From: Pseudomonas migulae
GTDB taxonomy: Bacteria; Pseudomonadota; Gammaproteobacteria; Pseudomonadales; Pseudomonadaceae
Assembly (NCBI RefSeq): GCF_024169315.1
Contig: NZ_JALJWR010000001.1
Location: 889,501 to 953,500, forward strand
Direction of reading: 5' to 3'
Length of the DNA stretch: 64,000 nucleotides
Within the stretch, counting starts at the first letter, position 1. The number at the start of each line of letters is the position of its first letter. Below the pieces are notes generated by a model. That model ran no database searches and was not told where the DNA came from. It worked only from the letters and a program-made list of their open reading frames with translations. A program made the position numbers and the translations under genes. Below are positions 35,801 through 43,941 of this stretch, one piece after another.

Positions 35801-35912
35801 CGGCACCGGAGTGATTGGCGGGATGATCACCGCGACGCTGGCGGTGGTGTTTGTGCCGGTGTTTTTTGTGGTGGTGATGAAGCTTGTCCGCAAGCGCCAT
35901 AAGAAAATCTAA
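32814..35912 (+). CDS. RND multidrug efflux transporter (HAE1 family, MexQ-like)
   Basis: 1032-residue inner-membrane proton antiporter. It has 12 transmembrane helices and two large periplasmic loops. The N-terminus MPQFFIDRPVFAWVVALFIL is typical of HAE1 pumps. The proton-relay Asp pair is Asp406-Asp407 in ILVDDAIVVVENVER. Other hallmarks are GFSINVLTMFGMVLAIGI, SFLPVEDQGYTITDIQLPPG and LRLRPIVMTSLAFILGVVPL. From memory it seems closest to MexQ/MexF-type pumps, but the symbol is left open. No outer-membrane factor gene follows, so it must share a channel such as an OprM/OpmE homologue encoded elsewhere. Confidence 0.93.
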   Translation: MPQFFIDRPVFAWVVALFILLAGALAIPQLPVAQYPDVAPPQIEIYAVYPGASAQTVDESVVSLIEEELNGADHLLYFESQSSLGSATIKATFQPGTNPEMAQVDVQNRLKVVESRLPQAVNQQGLQVGKVSAGFLLLITLTSTDGKLDDVALSDYLARNVMNEIKRLDGVGKAQLYGAERAMRIWIDPQKLIGFNLTPADVNAAIVAQNAQVSAGSIGDLPTRTTQEITATILVKGQLSTPEEFADIVLKANPDGSTVRIGDVARVEIGSQEYQFGTRLNGKPSTAVGVQLSPGANALSTATLVRAKMDELARYFPANVEYKIPYDTSPFVKVSITKVVYTLVEAMALVFAVMFLFLQNIRYTLIPTLVVPVALMGTFATMLALGFSINVLTMFGMVLAIGILVDDAIVVVENVERIMVTEGLSPKEATRKAMKQITGAIIGITLVLVAVFIPMAFMQGSVGVIYRQFSLSMATSILFSAFLALTLTPALCATLLKPIAKGEHHAKGGFFGWFNRRFEQLTERYQGWVAYALKRSGRYLLIYGVLLIGLGLCFSRLPSSFLPVEDQGYTITDIQLPPGASKNRTVQVVEQIEAHNAKEPGVGDSTVILGFSFSGSGQNAALAFTTLKDWSDRGSDDSASSIADRANIALSQIKDAMAFSVLPPPVDGLGTSSGFEFRLQDRGGLGHATLMQARTELLAAAEKSPILMNVRESALAEAPQVQLIVDRKQANALGVSFADIGSVLSTAVGSAYINDFPNQGRMQRVVVQAEGDQRSQVADLLKIHVRNSSGKMVPLSAFVQAKWTQGPAQLTRYNGYPAISISGEPTAGHSTGEAMAEIERLVALGPAGLGQEWTGLSLQERLSGSQAPTLLGLSLLIVFLCLAALYESWSIPTSVLLVVPLGVLGAVLAVTLRGMPNDVFFKVGLITIIGLSAKNAILIIEFAKSLYDEGHDLIDATLQAARLRLRPIVMTSLAFILGVVPLAIATGASSASQQAIGTGVIGGMITATLAVVFVPVFFVVVMKLVRKRHKKI

Positions 35913-35930
35913 CTCACACCACGCCCGCCC

Positions 35931-36024
35931 TTGCAGGAGCGAGGCTTGCCCGCGAAGGCGGCGTGTCAGTCGAATTAAATATTGACTGATACACCGCCTT
36001 CGCGGGCAAGCCTCGCTCCTACAG
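35931..36024. repeat. REPIN (TGTAGGAGCGAGGCTTGCCC subtype)
   Basis: TTGCAGGAGCGAGGCTTGCC pairs with GGCAAGCCTCGCTCCTACAG, with CGAAGGCGG / CCGCCTTCG inside. It lies after the RND pump gene where an outer-membrane channel gene would often be. Confidence 0.93.
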
Positions 36025-36094
36025 GGATCGTCGTTGGTCAGAAGGGGCCGGGCTGGGCTAAGGTGTTTGCATACCCTGGTCCCATCGAGTCCAC

Positions 36095-36736
36095 ATGCCC
36101 CTCCTCGCCCGCACCCACCCTCGCCTGTCCGCCGCTGCCACGCTCGGCGTCGCGGTGGGCATTCTGGCTCCGGCCGACTCGATCATCAGCAAAATCCTCT
36201 TCGGCTGGAACGCCGGTGTCTGGACCTACCTGCTGCTGATGCTCTGGCTCACCGCACGCTCCAAAGCACCCGACGTCAAGCGTATCGCCGAAGTCGAAGA
36301 CGAGAACGCCGGGGTGGTACTGTTCCTGGTGTGCATCGCCGCCATTGCGAGCCTGGCGACCATCGGCTTCGAACTCGCCGGCAGCCGGGATCTGGAAACC
36401 ACCCGCAAGCTGCTGCACTACGGTTTCACCGCGCTGACCGTGGTCGGTTCATGGCTGCTGATCGGGGTGATTTTCAGCGTGCACTACGCCCGTCTGTTCT
36501 ACACCTGGGACGGTAAAGACCCGGCGCTGCGTTTCGCCGAAGGCCTGACCACCCCCAATTACTGGGACTTCCTGTATTTCTCGTTCACCATCAGCGCGGC
36601 GGTGCAGACGTCCGATGTCGGCGTGGCGACCCGGGATTTGCGCAAGATTGTGCTGGCGCAATCGCTGATCGGTTTCCTGTTCAACACCGCGATTCTCGGG
36701 TTTTCGATCAACATCGCTGCGGGCCTGTTCAATTGA
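36095..36736 (+). CDS. DUF1345 inner-membrane protein
   Basis: 213 residues with about five hydrophobic segments: [71 protein letters not shown] and [20 protein letters not shown]. The signature [20 protein letters not shown] is typical of DUF1345. That block superficially resembles a two-TM potassium-channel pore (T-S-D in place of T-x-G), so ion transport is imaginable. Function is unknown. It stands alone. Confidence 0.85.
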   Translation: MPLLARTHPRLSAAATLGVAVGILAPADSIISKILFGWNAGVWTYLLLMLWLTARSKAPDVKRIAEVEDENAGVVLFLVCIAAIASLATIGFELAGSRDLETTRKLLHYGFTALTVVGSWLLIGVIFSVHYARLFYTWDGKDPALRFAEGLTTPNYWDFLYFSFTISAAVQTSDVGVATRDLRKIVLAQSLIGFLFNTAILGFSINIAAGLFN

Positions 36737-36812
36737 TTCATGCACAAACGTTCTAGGCATCGCCCTCGCCACGGGCGTTAAATAACCCGGCAATCCGTCT
36801 CACAGGTGCAGC

Positions 36813-37652
36813 ATGACAAGCCACAACTGGATCGACCTGGCCCAGGACGCCGACACCGGCATCGAGACGCTGCGCGCGCATTTCGAGGGCCACGCCTATG
36901 ACCCGCACTGGCATGACAGCTATCTGGTGGGCGTCACCGAGCAAGGCGTCCAGCAATTCAACTGTCGGCGAGCCAGGCATCAGAGCACACCGGGCAAAGT
37001 GTTCTTGCTTGAGCCGGGTGATATTCATGACGGCGAAGCACCGACGGTCGACGGCTTCACCTACCGAATGCTGTACCTCGACCCGCAGTGGTTGCAACGC
37101 GAACTAAGCGCTGTTTTCGACAACGCACCCGATAACAGTCAGTTGAGCTTCGCCAAGACACTGGCCACCGACGTGCGACTGGCCAACGCCACCAGCCTGG
37201 CGTTTCAGGCGCTGCATCAGGGTGAACTGAAGATCGTCCGCCAGACCGCCCTCGACGGTTTGCTCGAACGCCTCACGACTCACCTGCACTGGCGCGCCCG
37301 TTATGGCGAGGACCCGCGTTTGCCCCTGGTGGCGCAGAAAGCTCGGGAGTATCTGCACGCCCATGCTCACGAGGACATCGGCCTCGATCAGCTCGCCGCC
37401 GCAACAGGCGTCGACCGCTTCCGCCTGACCCGCGCGTTCAAGGCTGCTTACGGCATGGCACCCCACGCGTATTTGGTGCAACTGCGCCTGGCCACGGCGC
37501 GGCGAATGCTGGCCCGTGGCGAACAACCGGCGGCAGTGGCGATGGCACTGGGGTTTGCCGATCAAAGCCATCTGGGGCGCTGGTTCGTACGGGCTTATGG
37601 CCTGACACCGGCGCTGTATCGCAAGCGCTGCTCAAATCTTCCAGACAGTTGA
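36813..37652 (+). CDS. AraC-family regulator with N-terminal cupin domain
   Basis: 279 residues. The N-terminal AraC-binding cupin carries YDPHWHDSYLVGVTEQGVQQ and GKVFLLEPGDIHDGE. The C-terminal double HTH starts about residue 185: IGLDQLAAATGVDRFRLTRA and FKAAYGMAPHAYLVQLRL, then AVAMALGFADQSHLGRWF. A LysE-type exporter gene follows 52 bases later on the same strand. AraC/LysE pairs like this usually control export of amino acids or analogues, so the exporter is the likely target. Confidence 0.88.
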   Translation: MTSHNWIDLAQDADTGIETLRAHFEGHAYDPHWHDSYLVGVTEQGVQQFNCRRARHQSTPGKVFLLEPGDIHDGEAPTVDGFTYRMLYLDPQWLQRELSAVFDNAPDNSQLSFAKTLATDVRLANATSLAFQALHQGELKIVRQTALDGLLERLTTHLHWRARYGEDPRLPLVAQKAREYLHAHAHEDIGLDQLAAATGVDRFRLTRAFKAAYGMAPHAYLVQLRLATARRMLARGEQPAAVAMALGFADQSHLGRWFVRAYGLTPALYRKRCSNLPDS

Positions 37653-37704
37653 TGGCGGGGTTGTGAAGATCCTTTTCAATGATCTTCACTGGAGTTTGCC
37701 TGAG

Positions 37705-38313
37705 ATGCTGTCCTCTTTCCCGACGTTACTACCCTTCCTGCTGTTTGCGTTCGTGGCGTCGATCACGCCCGGCCCGACCAACATTCTGGTGTTGAGCAAC
37801 AGCGCCCGATACGGCCTGACGGCGGCAGTGCCGATCATCTTCGGCGCCTGTGCCAGCGCAGCGACGATTGTGTTGCTGGTCGGCAGCGGCGCCGGTTCCT
37901 CGTTGACCGCTTTACCCGCCTTGCAAACTGCGATGCAGTGGATCGGCGTGGCCTGGCTGAGTTACCTGTCCTGGCAGATCTTCAGCGCCCCGGCCGAAGC
38001 CGTCACCACCCGCGACACCGATGCCCGACTCGGATTGGTGGGCGCCGCCAGCCTGCAATTGATCAACCCGAAAACCTGGATGATGGCGCTGGCCGTGGTC
38101 AGTGTCTTTGCCAGCGGCGGAGAACAGCGTCTGGTTCACGTGATGTATCTGTCGCTGGCGTTTTTCCTGATTTCCCTGCCGTGCCTTGGGGTCTGGGCGT
38201 TGCTCGGCGCGGGGTCTACGCGGTGGTTACGCTCGCCCCGGGCGATGCAACGCTTTAATCGCTGCATGGCCCTGTTGCTGTTGGGTTCGGCCTGGTTGAG
38301 TGTTTGGGTCTGA
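37705..38313 (+). CDS. LysE/RhtB-family amino-acid exporter
   Basis: 202 residues with six predicted helices. The family N-terminal motif is FVASITPGPTNILVLSNSARYG (here split at SITPGPTN and the following helix). The internal segment LVGAASLQLINPKTWMMAL carries the conserved NPK. I chose the ATG at 37705 because GGAG lies nine bases upstream; the 14-residue extension in the same frame is not typical. It likely exports an amino acid or related compound and is probably controlled by the AraC-type regulator just upstream. Confidence 0.88.
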   Translation: MLSSFPTLLPFLLFAFVASITPGPTNILVLSNSARYGLTAAVPIIFGACASAATIVLLVGSGAGSSLTALPALQTAMQWIGVAWLSYLSWQIFSAPAEAVTTRDTDARLGLVGAASLQLINPKTWMMALAVVSVFASGGEQRLVHVMYLSLAFFLISLPCLGVWALLGAGSTRWLRSPRAMQRFNRCMALLLLGSAWLSVWV

Positions 38314-38385
38314 ATCCCATTCGTCGGCCATTGTCGGACAATCGACGATGCGGGACTTGACGGCGAAATGGCTTTTAGTGTCTTC

Positions 38386-38399
38386 TGAAACCGGTTTCA
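38386..38399. promoter_or_regulatory. PtxS operator upstream of ptxS
   Basis: TGAAACCGGTTTCA, a perfect 14-base palindrome identical to the known PtxS recognition site. It lies 53 bases before the ptxS start codon, consistent with autorepression relieved by 2-ketogluconate. Confidence 0.93.
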
Positions 38400-38451
38400 G
38401 TGCCATCTCAAACGCACGAACCTTATAAATCCAATAAGAAGGTTTCAGCCC

Positions 38452-39477
38452 GTGAACGATTTCTCCGCCGCCCAGCGCAGCCGCGTGACCATGCTTGATG
38501 TGGCCGAACACGCCAAAGTCTCCAAGGCCAGCGTGTCGCGGTTCATCGGCGATGATCGTGCCTTGCTGTCCGATGCGACGGCGTTGCGCATCGAGCAGGC
38601 GATTGCCGAACTGGGTTATCGCCCGAACCAGATGGCCCGCGGCCTGAAACGCGGGCGCACCCGCCTGATCGGCATGCTGGTCGCCGACATTCGCAACCCT
38701 TATTCGATTGCCGTGATGCACGGGGTGGAAACCGCCTGTCGTCAGCACGGCTACAGCCTGGTGGTGTGCAACACCGACCGCGATGACGAGCAGGAATGCC
38801 AGCACCTGGCCCTGCTGCGCTCCTACAACATCGAAGGGCTGATCGTGAACACCCTCGGCCACCACCGCGACGCCTTGCAGGAACTCCATTCGGAAATGCC
38901 CCTGGTGCTGGTGGACCGCAAGGTCGAGCACCTTGAAAGCGACATGGTCGGGCTGGACAACCCGCAAGCGGTCGAGATCGCCATTGCCCACCTTGAAGAG
39001 CGCGGTTATCGCGACGTGCTGATGGTGAGCGAACCGTATGACGGCACCAGTTCGCGGATCGAACGCGCCGGCAGCTTCAAGGCGCAGATCGCTCAGCGTT
39101 CGGCGCTGCGCGGGAGGCTGATCGAAACCGGTAATGACCTCACGGCGAACCTCAAGGACTTTCTCGATTCACCCGGTCCCGGCCCGAAGGCGTTGTTTTG
39201 CGCGAACGGGATTGCGGCGCTGGCCGCTACCCATGCGCTGCGCGAGTTGAAGTGCGATCTGTTTGAAGAGATCGGTCTGATTGCCCTCGATGATCTGGAT
39301 TGGTACCCGCTGGTGGGCAGTGGCATTACCGCCCTCGCCCAACCGACGGCCGAGATTGGTGCGAGTGCTTTTGAATGTTTGCTCAAGCGTTTGCGTGGGG
39401 ATGACGGGCCGGTGCGGACCCTGGATTTTTCGGCGCGGTTGATTGTTAGAGGGTCCACCCAGGGACGTTTCCGGTGA
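38452..39477 (+). CDS. ptxS: LacI-family repressor PtxS of 2-ketogluconate utilisation
   Basis: 341 residues. The LacI HTH runs MLDVAEHAKVSKASVSRFIG, then LSDATALRIEQAIAELGYRPN with the hinge ARGLKRGRTRLIGMLVADIRN. The ligand domain contains GYRDVLMVSEPYDGTSSRIE and GLIALDDLDWYPLVGSGITAL. Two copies of the exact PtxS palindrome flank its transcription unit (38386-38399 and 39632-39645). The following genes are kguE-K-T-D, its known regulon. The GTG start at 38452 follows AAGAAGG. PtxS dissociates from DNA when it binds 2-ketogluconate. Confidence 0.95.
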   Translation: MNDFSAAQRSRVTMLDVAEHAKVSKASVSRFIGDDRALLSDATALRIEQAIAELGYRPNQMARGLKRGRTRLIGMLVADIRNPYSIAVMHGVETACRQHGYSLVVCNTDRDDEQECQHLALLRSYNIEGLIVNTLGHHRDALQELHSEMPLVLVDRKVEHLESDMVGLDNPQAVEIAIAHLEERGYRDVLMVSEPYDGTSSRIERAGSFKAQIAQRSALRGRLIETGNDLTANLKDFLDSPGPGPKALFCANGIAALAATHALRELKCDLFEEIGLIALDDLDWYPLVGSGITALAQPTAEIGASAFECLLKRLRGDDGPVRTLDFSARLIVRGSTQGRFR

Positions 39478-39484
39478 ATGTGAT

Positions 39485-39588
39485 GGCCTCTTCGCGGGCA
39501 AGCCCGCTCCCACAGGAGTTGATGGTGTTCACAACACGTGGGTACGACACAAAACCTTGTGGGAGCGGGCTTGCCCGCGAAGAGGCCC
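39485..39588. repeat. REPIN between ptxS and kguE
   Basis: GGCCTCTTCGCGGGCAAGCC pairs with GGCTTGCCCGCGAAGAGGCC, with CGCTCCCACA / TGTGGGAGCG inside. It is followed about 40 bases later by the kguE operator, so it lies in a regulatory gap. Confidence 0.95.
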
Positions 39589-39631
39589 GAAAGATCACCA
39601 CAATCTCCATGCCATTTTTTTTGAACAAAAA

Positions 39632-39645
39632 TGAAACCGGTTTCA
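39632..39645. promoter_or_regulatory. PtxS operator upstream of the kguEKTD operon
   Basis: Second exact TGAAACCGGTTTCA palindrome, 13 bases before the kguE start codon. A repressor bound here would block the promoter and the start region of the catabolic operon. Confidence 0.93.
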
Positions 39646-39658
39646 GAGGTCCAGAACA

Positions 39659-40441
39659 ATGAATAAACCACCCGTCTCCATCAGCCTCTCCAGCTACGGC
39701 GCCGATCTGGTACGCCAACGCGGCCAGGGCAGTTTCATCGAGCTGCTGGCCGCTGCCGGTGCCCACTGCATCGAATGGCGCGAAGAGTTGCTGACCCTCG
39801 AAGACCCCGCACAACTGGCCGACGCCACCCGGGCCCAAGGCCTCGAAAGCGTCTATTCCTCGCCGATGGAACTGTGGCTGGCCGGGCAGTCGAAACCCAA
39901 TCCCGAATTGATCACCGCCCTGCAACGCGCCCAGGCTTTCGGCGCCAAATGGCTGAAGGTGTCCCTCGGTTATTTCACGGACACCAGCGACCTGCGGACC
40001 CTCGCCCAGATCCTCGGCAAAAGCGCCGTGCAGTTGCTGGTGGAAAACGACCAGACCTTGCACGGCGGACGCATTGAACCCTTCCAGCGCTTTTTCGCGG
40101 AAGTCGAGCAACACAAGCTGCCGATCAAGATGACCTTCGACATCGGCAACTGGCACTGGCAGGACCAGTCCGCCAGCAGCGCCGCACGCCTGCTCGGCCG
40201 CCACGTCGGTTACGTGCACTGCAAGGCCGTCTCGCGTCGGACCGACGGCAAACTGGTTGCCATACCGCCTGCCGCCAGCGACCTGCATCTGTGGGAACAA
40301 CTGCTGCGACACATGGCCCAAGGCGTAATGCGGGCCGCGGAATATCCGCTGCAAGGCGACGATCTGGTGCAACTCACCACCGAGCACGTCGCCGTCCTCG
40401 CCCGCCTCGGTCAATCACGCCTGGAGAACGCTCATGCCTGA
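39659..40441 (+). CDS. kguE: Sugar isomerase/epimerase-like KguE of the 2-ketogluconate operon
   Basis: 260-residue xylose-isomerase-like TIM-barrel protein. Visible family pieces are [36 protein letters not shown] with a metal-ligand Glu, and [13 protein letters not shown]. In Pseudomonas the kgu operon it is called epimerase KguE, although its exact reaction is not well established. It is first in the operon and starts 13 bases after a PtxS operator. Its end overlaps kguK by eight bases. Confidence 0.92.
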   Translation: MNKPPVSISLSSYGADLVRQRGQGSFIELLAAAGAHCIEWREELLTLEDPAQLADATRAQGLESVYSSPMELWLAGQSKPNPELITALQRAQAFGAKWLKVSLGYFTDTSDLRTLAQILGKSAVQLLVENDQTLHGGRIEPFQRFFAEVEQHKLPIKMTFDIGNWHWQDQSASSAARLLGRHVGYVHCKAVSRRTDGKLVAIPPAASDLHLWEQLLRHMAQGVMRAAEYPLQGDDLVQLTTEHVAVLARLGQSRLENAHA

Positions 40442-41408
40442 GATCGATATCCTGTCGTTCGGTGAAACCATGGCGATGTTCGTCGCTGATCAGAACGGCG
40501 ACCTGGCCAACGTCGACCATTTCCACAAGCGCATTGCCGGGGCCGACAGCAACGTCGCCATCGGCTTGTCGCGACTGGGATTCAACGTGGCGTGGCTGAG
40601 CCGGGTCGGTGACGACTCGCTGGGGCGGTTCGTGATCGACACCCTGAAAAAGGAAGGCATCGATTGCAGCAACGTCGCCATCGATGCGGTCCATCCGACC
40701 GGGTTTCAACTCAAGTCGCGCACCGACGACGGCGACGACCCCATGGTCGAGTATTTCCGGCGCGGATCGGCGGCGAGTCATTTGTCGCCGCAATCGATCG
40801 TCCCCGAGCTGCTCAAGGCGCGGCACTTGCACGCCACCGGCATTCCTCCGGCGCTGTCGGAAACGGCGCGGCAAATGTCCTTCGAACTGATGACACGCAT
40901 GCGTGAGGCCGGGCGCAGTGTGTCCTTCGATCCGAACCTGCGTCCGAGCCTGTGGGCCAGCACGCAACAGATGATTACCGAGATCAACCGCCTCGCCGCC
41001 CTCGCCGACTGGGTGCTGCCGGGTTTGAGCGAAGGCCGTTTGCTGACCGGCTACGAAGACCCCGCCGACATCGCGGCGTTTTACCTCGACCAGGGCGCCG
41101 AAGCCGTGGCGATCAAGCTCGGCCCCCACGGCGCGTTTTACCGCACGCATCTGGATCAAGGTTTCGTGGCGGGCGTGCCCGTGGAAACCGTGGTCGATAC
41201 CGTAGGTGCCGGCGACGGTTTTGCCGTCGGCATGATCAGCGCGTTGCTGGAAAACCACAGCTTTGCCGACGCCGTGAAGCGTGCCAACTGGATTGGCAGT
41301 CGGGCGGTGCAGAGTCGGGGGGATATGGAGGGGTTGCCGACCCGTTCCGAAATGTCCGTCGAATTTGAGGCCCCCATTCGCGAGCAAGCTTTGCTCCTAC
41401 AGGTTTAG
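40434..41408 (+). CDS. kguK: 2-Ketogluconokinase (PfkB family)
   Basis: 324-residue ribokinase/PfkB sugar kinase that phosphorylates 2-ketogluconate to 2-keto-6-phosphogluconate. The N-terminal motif region is [20 protein letters not shown] with GGADSN-like [15 protein letters not shown]. The signature 2 motif is [14 protein letters not shown] with the catalytic Asp. GGAG precedes the ATG inside the kguE end. The last nine residues (REQALLLQV) and the stop codon are encoded by the left arm of a REPIN, so the native C-terminus has been replaced or extended by the repeat. Confidence 0.92.
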   Translation: MPEIDILSFGETMAMFVADQNGDLANVDHFHKRIAGADSNVAIGLSRLGFNVAWLSRVGDDSLGRFVIDTLKKEGIDCSNVAIDAVHPTGFQLKSRTDDGDDPMVEYFRRGSAASHLSPQSIVPELLKARHLHATGIPPALSETARQMSFELMTRMREAGRSVSFDPNLRPSLWASTQQMITEINRLAALADWVLPGLSEGRLLTGYEDPADIAAFYLDQGAEAVAIKLGPHGAFYRTHLDQGFVAGVPVETVVDTVGAGDGFAVGMISALLENHSFADAVKRANWIGSRAVQSRGDMEGLPTRSEMSVEFEAPIREQALLLQV

Positions 41409-41442
41409 CGCAATACCTGTAGGAGCGAAGCTTGCTCGCGAA
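41377..41442. repeat. Short REPIN overlapping the 3' end of kguK
   Basis: TTCGCGAGCAAGCTTTGCTC leads to CTACAGG; it pairs with CCTGTAGGAGCGAAGCTTGC continuing to TCGCGAA, with a loop of only 12 bases. The left arm is coding (end of kguK, stop at 41406-41408). The stem could act as a partial terminator or mRNA stabiliser before kguT. Confidence 0.93.
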
Positions 41443-41516
41443 GAGGCCTGCACAGTCACTGAAGATTTAAAACCGTTACCTGCTGCGACAAAAACAACAA
41501 GCTCAGGAGCATCATC

Positions 41517-42815
41517 ATGAAAACCGCAACGCTCGCCGCCCGCCGCTGGTGGTACATCATGCCCATCGTGTTCATCACTTACAGCCTGGCGTATCTGGAC
41601 CGCGCCAACTACGGCTTCGCCGCCGCCTCGGGGATGGCCGCCGACCTGATGATCACCCCGGGCCTGTCGTCGATGCTCGGCGCACTGTTCTTCCTCGGTT
41701 ACTTTTTCTTCCAGGTGCCGGGCGCGATCTACGCGCAAAAGCACAGCGTGAAGAAGCTGATCTTCGTCAGCCTGATCCTCTGGGGCAGCCTGGCCACCTT
41801 GACCGGGATCGTCTCCAATGCCTACTGGCTGATCGTCATACGCTTCATGCTCGGCGTGGTTGAAGCCGCTGTGATGCCGGCGATGCTGATCTACCTGTGC
41901 CACTGGTTCACCCGCGCCGAACGCTCGCGCGCCAACACCTTCCTGATCCTCGGCAACCCGGTGACCATGCTCTGGATGTCGGTGGTGTCGGGTTATCTGG
42001 TGCAGCATTACAGCTGGCGCTGGATGTTCATCATCGAAGGCTTGCCGGCGGTGCTTTGGGCGTTTATCTGGTGGCGTCTGGCGGATGATCGTCCGGCCCA
42101 GGCCAAGTGGCTCAGCGACCAGGAAAAGCAGGATCTGGAAAGCGCCCTCGCCGCCGAACAGGTCGGCATCAAGGCCGTGAAGAACTACGCCGAAGCCTTC
42201 CGTTCACCGAAAGTGATCATCCTGGCCCTGCAGTTTTTCTGCTGGAGCATTGGTGTCTACGGTTTCGTGCTGTGGCTGCCGTCGATCCTCAAGGCCGGCG
42301 CACAAATGGACATGGTCGAAGCCGGTTGGCTCTCCGCGCTGCCGTACCTGGCGGCGGTGATTGGCATGCTGCTGGTGTCCTGGGGCTCGGACAAACTGCA
42401 GAAGCGTAAGCGCTTTGTCTGGCCGCCGCTGTTGATCGCCTCGATTGCGTTCTACGGATCCTACGCGCTGGGCGCCGAACATTTCTGGTGGTCGTACACC
42501 CTGCTGGTGATTGCCGGCGCCTGCATGTACGCACCGTACGGACCGTTCTTCGCGATCATTCCGGAAATCCTTCCGGCCAACGTCGCCGGCGGCGCGATGG
42601 CGTTGATCAACAGCATGGGCGCGCTGGGTTCGTTTGGCGGTTCCTATCTGGTCGGTTACCTGAACAGCTCCACCGGTTCGCCCGGCGCCTCCTACCTGTT
42701 GATGAGCGGCGCGTTGATGCTTTCGGTGGTGCTGACGATTTTCCTCAAACCCGGTGCCAGTGACCGGGAGCGTCCCTCGGTTGCGGTAACCCGCCCGACC
42801 GCCGCCCATCCTTGA
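41517..42815 (+). CDS. kguT: 2-Ketogluconate MFS transporter KguT
   Basis: 432 residues, 12 TM, of the anion:cation symporter (ACS) branch of the major facilitator superfamily. Motifs include SLAYLDRANYGFAAASG in TM1, RFMLGVVEAAVMPAMLIYL and RAERSRANTFLILGNPV in the centre, and GGAMALINSMGALGSFGGS later. AGGAG precedes the ATG. It lies third in the kgu operon, so the substrate is 2-ketogluconate by context. Confidence 0.92.
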   Translation: MKTATLAARRWWYIMPIVFITYSLAYLDRANYGFAAASGMAADLMITPGLSSMLGALFFLGYFFFQVPGAIYAQKHSVKKLIFVSLILWGSLATLTGIVSNAYWLIVIRFMLGVVEAAVMPAMLIYLCHWFTRAERSRANTFLILGNPVTMLWMSVVSGYLVQHYSWRWMFIIEGLPAVLWAFIWWRLADDRPAQAKWLSDQEKQDLESALAAEQVGIKAVKNYAEAFRSPKVIILALQFFCWSIGVYGFVLWLPSILKAGAQMDMVEAGWLSALPYLAAVIGMLLVSWGSDKLQKRKRFVWPPLLIASIAFYGSYALGAEHFWWSYTLLVIAGACMYAPYGPFFAIIPEILPANVAGGAMALINSMGALGSFGGSYLVGYLNSSTGSPGASYLLMSGALMLSVVLTIFLKPGASDRERPSVAVTRPTAAHP

Positions 42816-42836
42816 ATTGATGCAGAGATGAATACG

Positions 42837-43814
42837 ATGAAAAAGCAGGTTGTGTTGTACAAGAAACTTTCGCCGCTGCTGATGGCTCGCCTGCATGAGC
42901 AGACGGAAGTGACGCTGATCGACAATCTCGACGCCGACGGGCTCGCGCAACTGCGTGAGGCCCTGCCCCGCGCCCAAGGCCTGCTCGGTGCCAGCCTGAA
43001 ACTGGACGCTGGGTTGCTCGACCTTGCGCCAAATCTGCAAGCCATCGCCAGCGTCTCGGTGGGCGTCGACAACTACGACATCGACTACCTGACCGAGCGC
43101 CGCATCCTGCTCAGCAACACCCCGGACGTGCTCACCGAAACCACCGCCGACACTGGTTTCGCGCTGATCCTGGCGACGGCCCGGCGCGTGGTGGAACTGG
43201 CGAACATGGTTCGCGCCGGCCAGTGGAAACGCAACATCGGCCCGGCGCAGTTCGGCACGGATGTGCACGGTAAAACCCTGGGCATCATCGGCATGGGGCG
43301 GATTGGCGAAGCGTTGGCCCAGCGCGGGCATTTCGGTTTCGGCATGCCGGTGATCTATCACAGCCACTCGCCGAAACCGGCGGTGGAGCAGCGCTTCAAT
43401 GCGCAATACCGCAGCTTGCCGGAGCTGTTGCAACAAGCCGATTTCGTCTGCCTGACCTTGCCGCTGACCGCTGAAACCGAAGGCTTGATCGGCGCGGAGC
43501 AATTTGCGCTGATGGGTCCGGAGACGATCTTCATCAATATTTCACGGGGCAAAGTCGTGGACGAACCAGCGCTGATCGAAGCCTTGCGCTCGGGGCAGAT
43601 TCGCGCGGCGGGGCTGGACGTGTTCGAGCGTGAGCCGTTGAACCCGGACTCGCCGTTGTTGCAACTGAACAACGTGGTAGCGACACCGCACATTGGCTCG
43701 GCGACCCATGAAACACGGGAAGCGATGGCCACCTGTGCGGTGGACAATCTGTTGGCGGCGCTGGCGGGTGAGCGGCCGAAGAATCTGGTGAATGAGCGGG
43801 CGTGGAAGGGTTAA
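42837..43814 (+). CDS. kguD: 2-Ketogluconate-6-phosphate reductase KguD
   Basis: About 325-residue NAD(P)-dependent D-isomer-specific dehydrogenase that reduces 2-keto-6-phosphogluconate to 6-phosphogluconate. The Rossmann signature is GKTLGIIGMGRIGEALAQRG. Catalytic regions are NISRGKVVDEPALIEAL (Arg), LDVFEREPLN (Glu) and TPHIGSATHETREAM (His). The ATG at 42837 (MKKQVVLY) has AGAG nine bases upstream; an in-frame ATG at 42828 is an alternative. It is last in the kgu operon. Confidence 0.92.
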   Translation: MKKQVVLYKKLSPLLMARLHEQTEVTLIDNLDADGLAQLREALPRAQGLLGASLKLDAGLLDLAPNLQAIASVSVGVDNYDIDYLTERRILLSNTPDVLTETTADTGFALILATARRVVELANMVRAGQWKRNIGPAQFGTDVHGKTLGIIGMGRIGEALAQRGHFGFGMPVIYHSHSPKPAVEQRFNAQYRSLPELLQQADFVCLTLPLTAETEGLIGAEQFALMGPETIFINISRGKVVDEPALIEALRSGQIRAAGLDVFEREPLNPDSPLLQLNNVVATPHIGSATHETREAMATCAVDNLLAALAGERPKNLVNERAWKG

Positions 43815-43838
43815 GAGATTTAGCGCCTGTCAGTCAGT

Positions 43839-43915
43839 CTTCGCGAGCAAGCCCGCTCCCACATTAGATCTGTGGCGTTCACAACACCAATGTGGGAGCG
43901 GGCTTGCTCGCGAAG
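43839..43915. repeat. REPIN between kguD and aruH
   Basis: CTTCGCGAGCAAGCCCGCTC with CCACA pairs with TGTGGGAGCGGGCTTGCTCG with CGAAG. It sits between two convergent genes and has a shorter centre than most. Confidence 0.95.
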
Positions 43916-43941
43916 GGGCCGGCACAGACAACGCAAATCCC

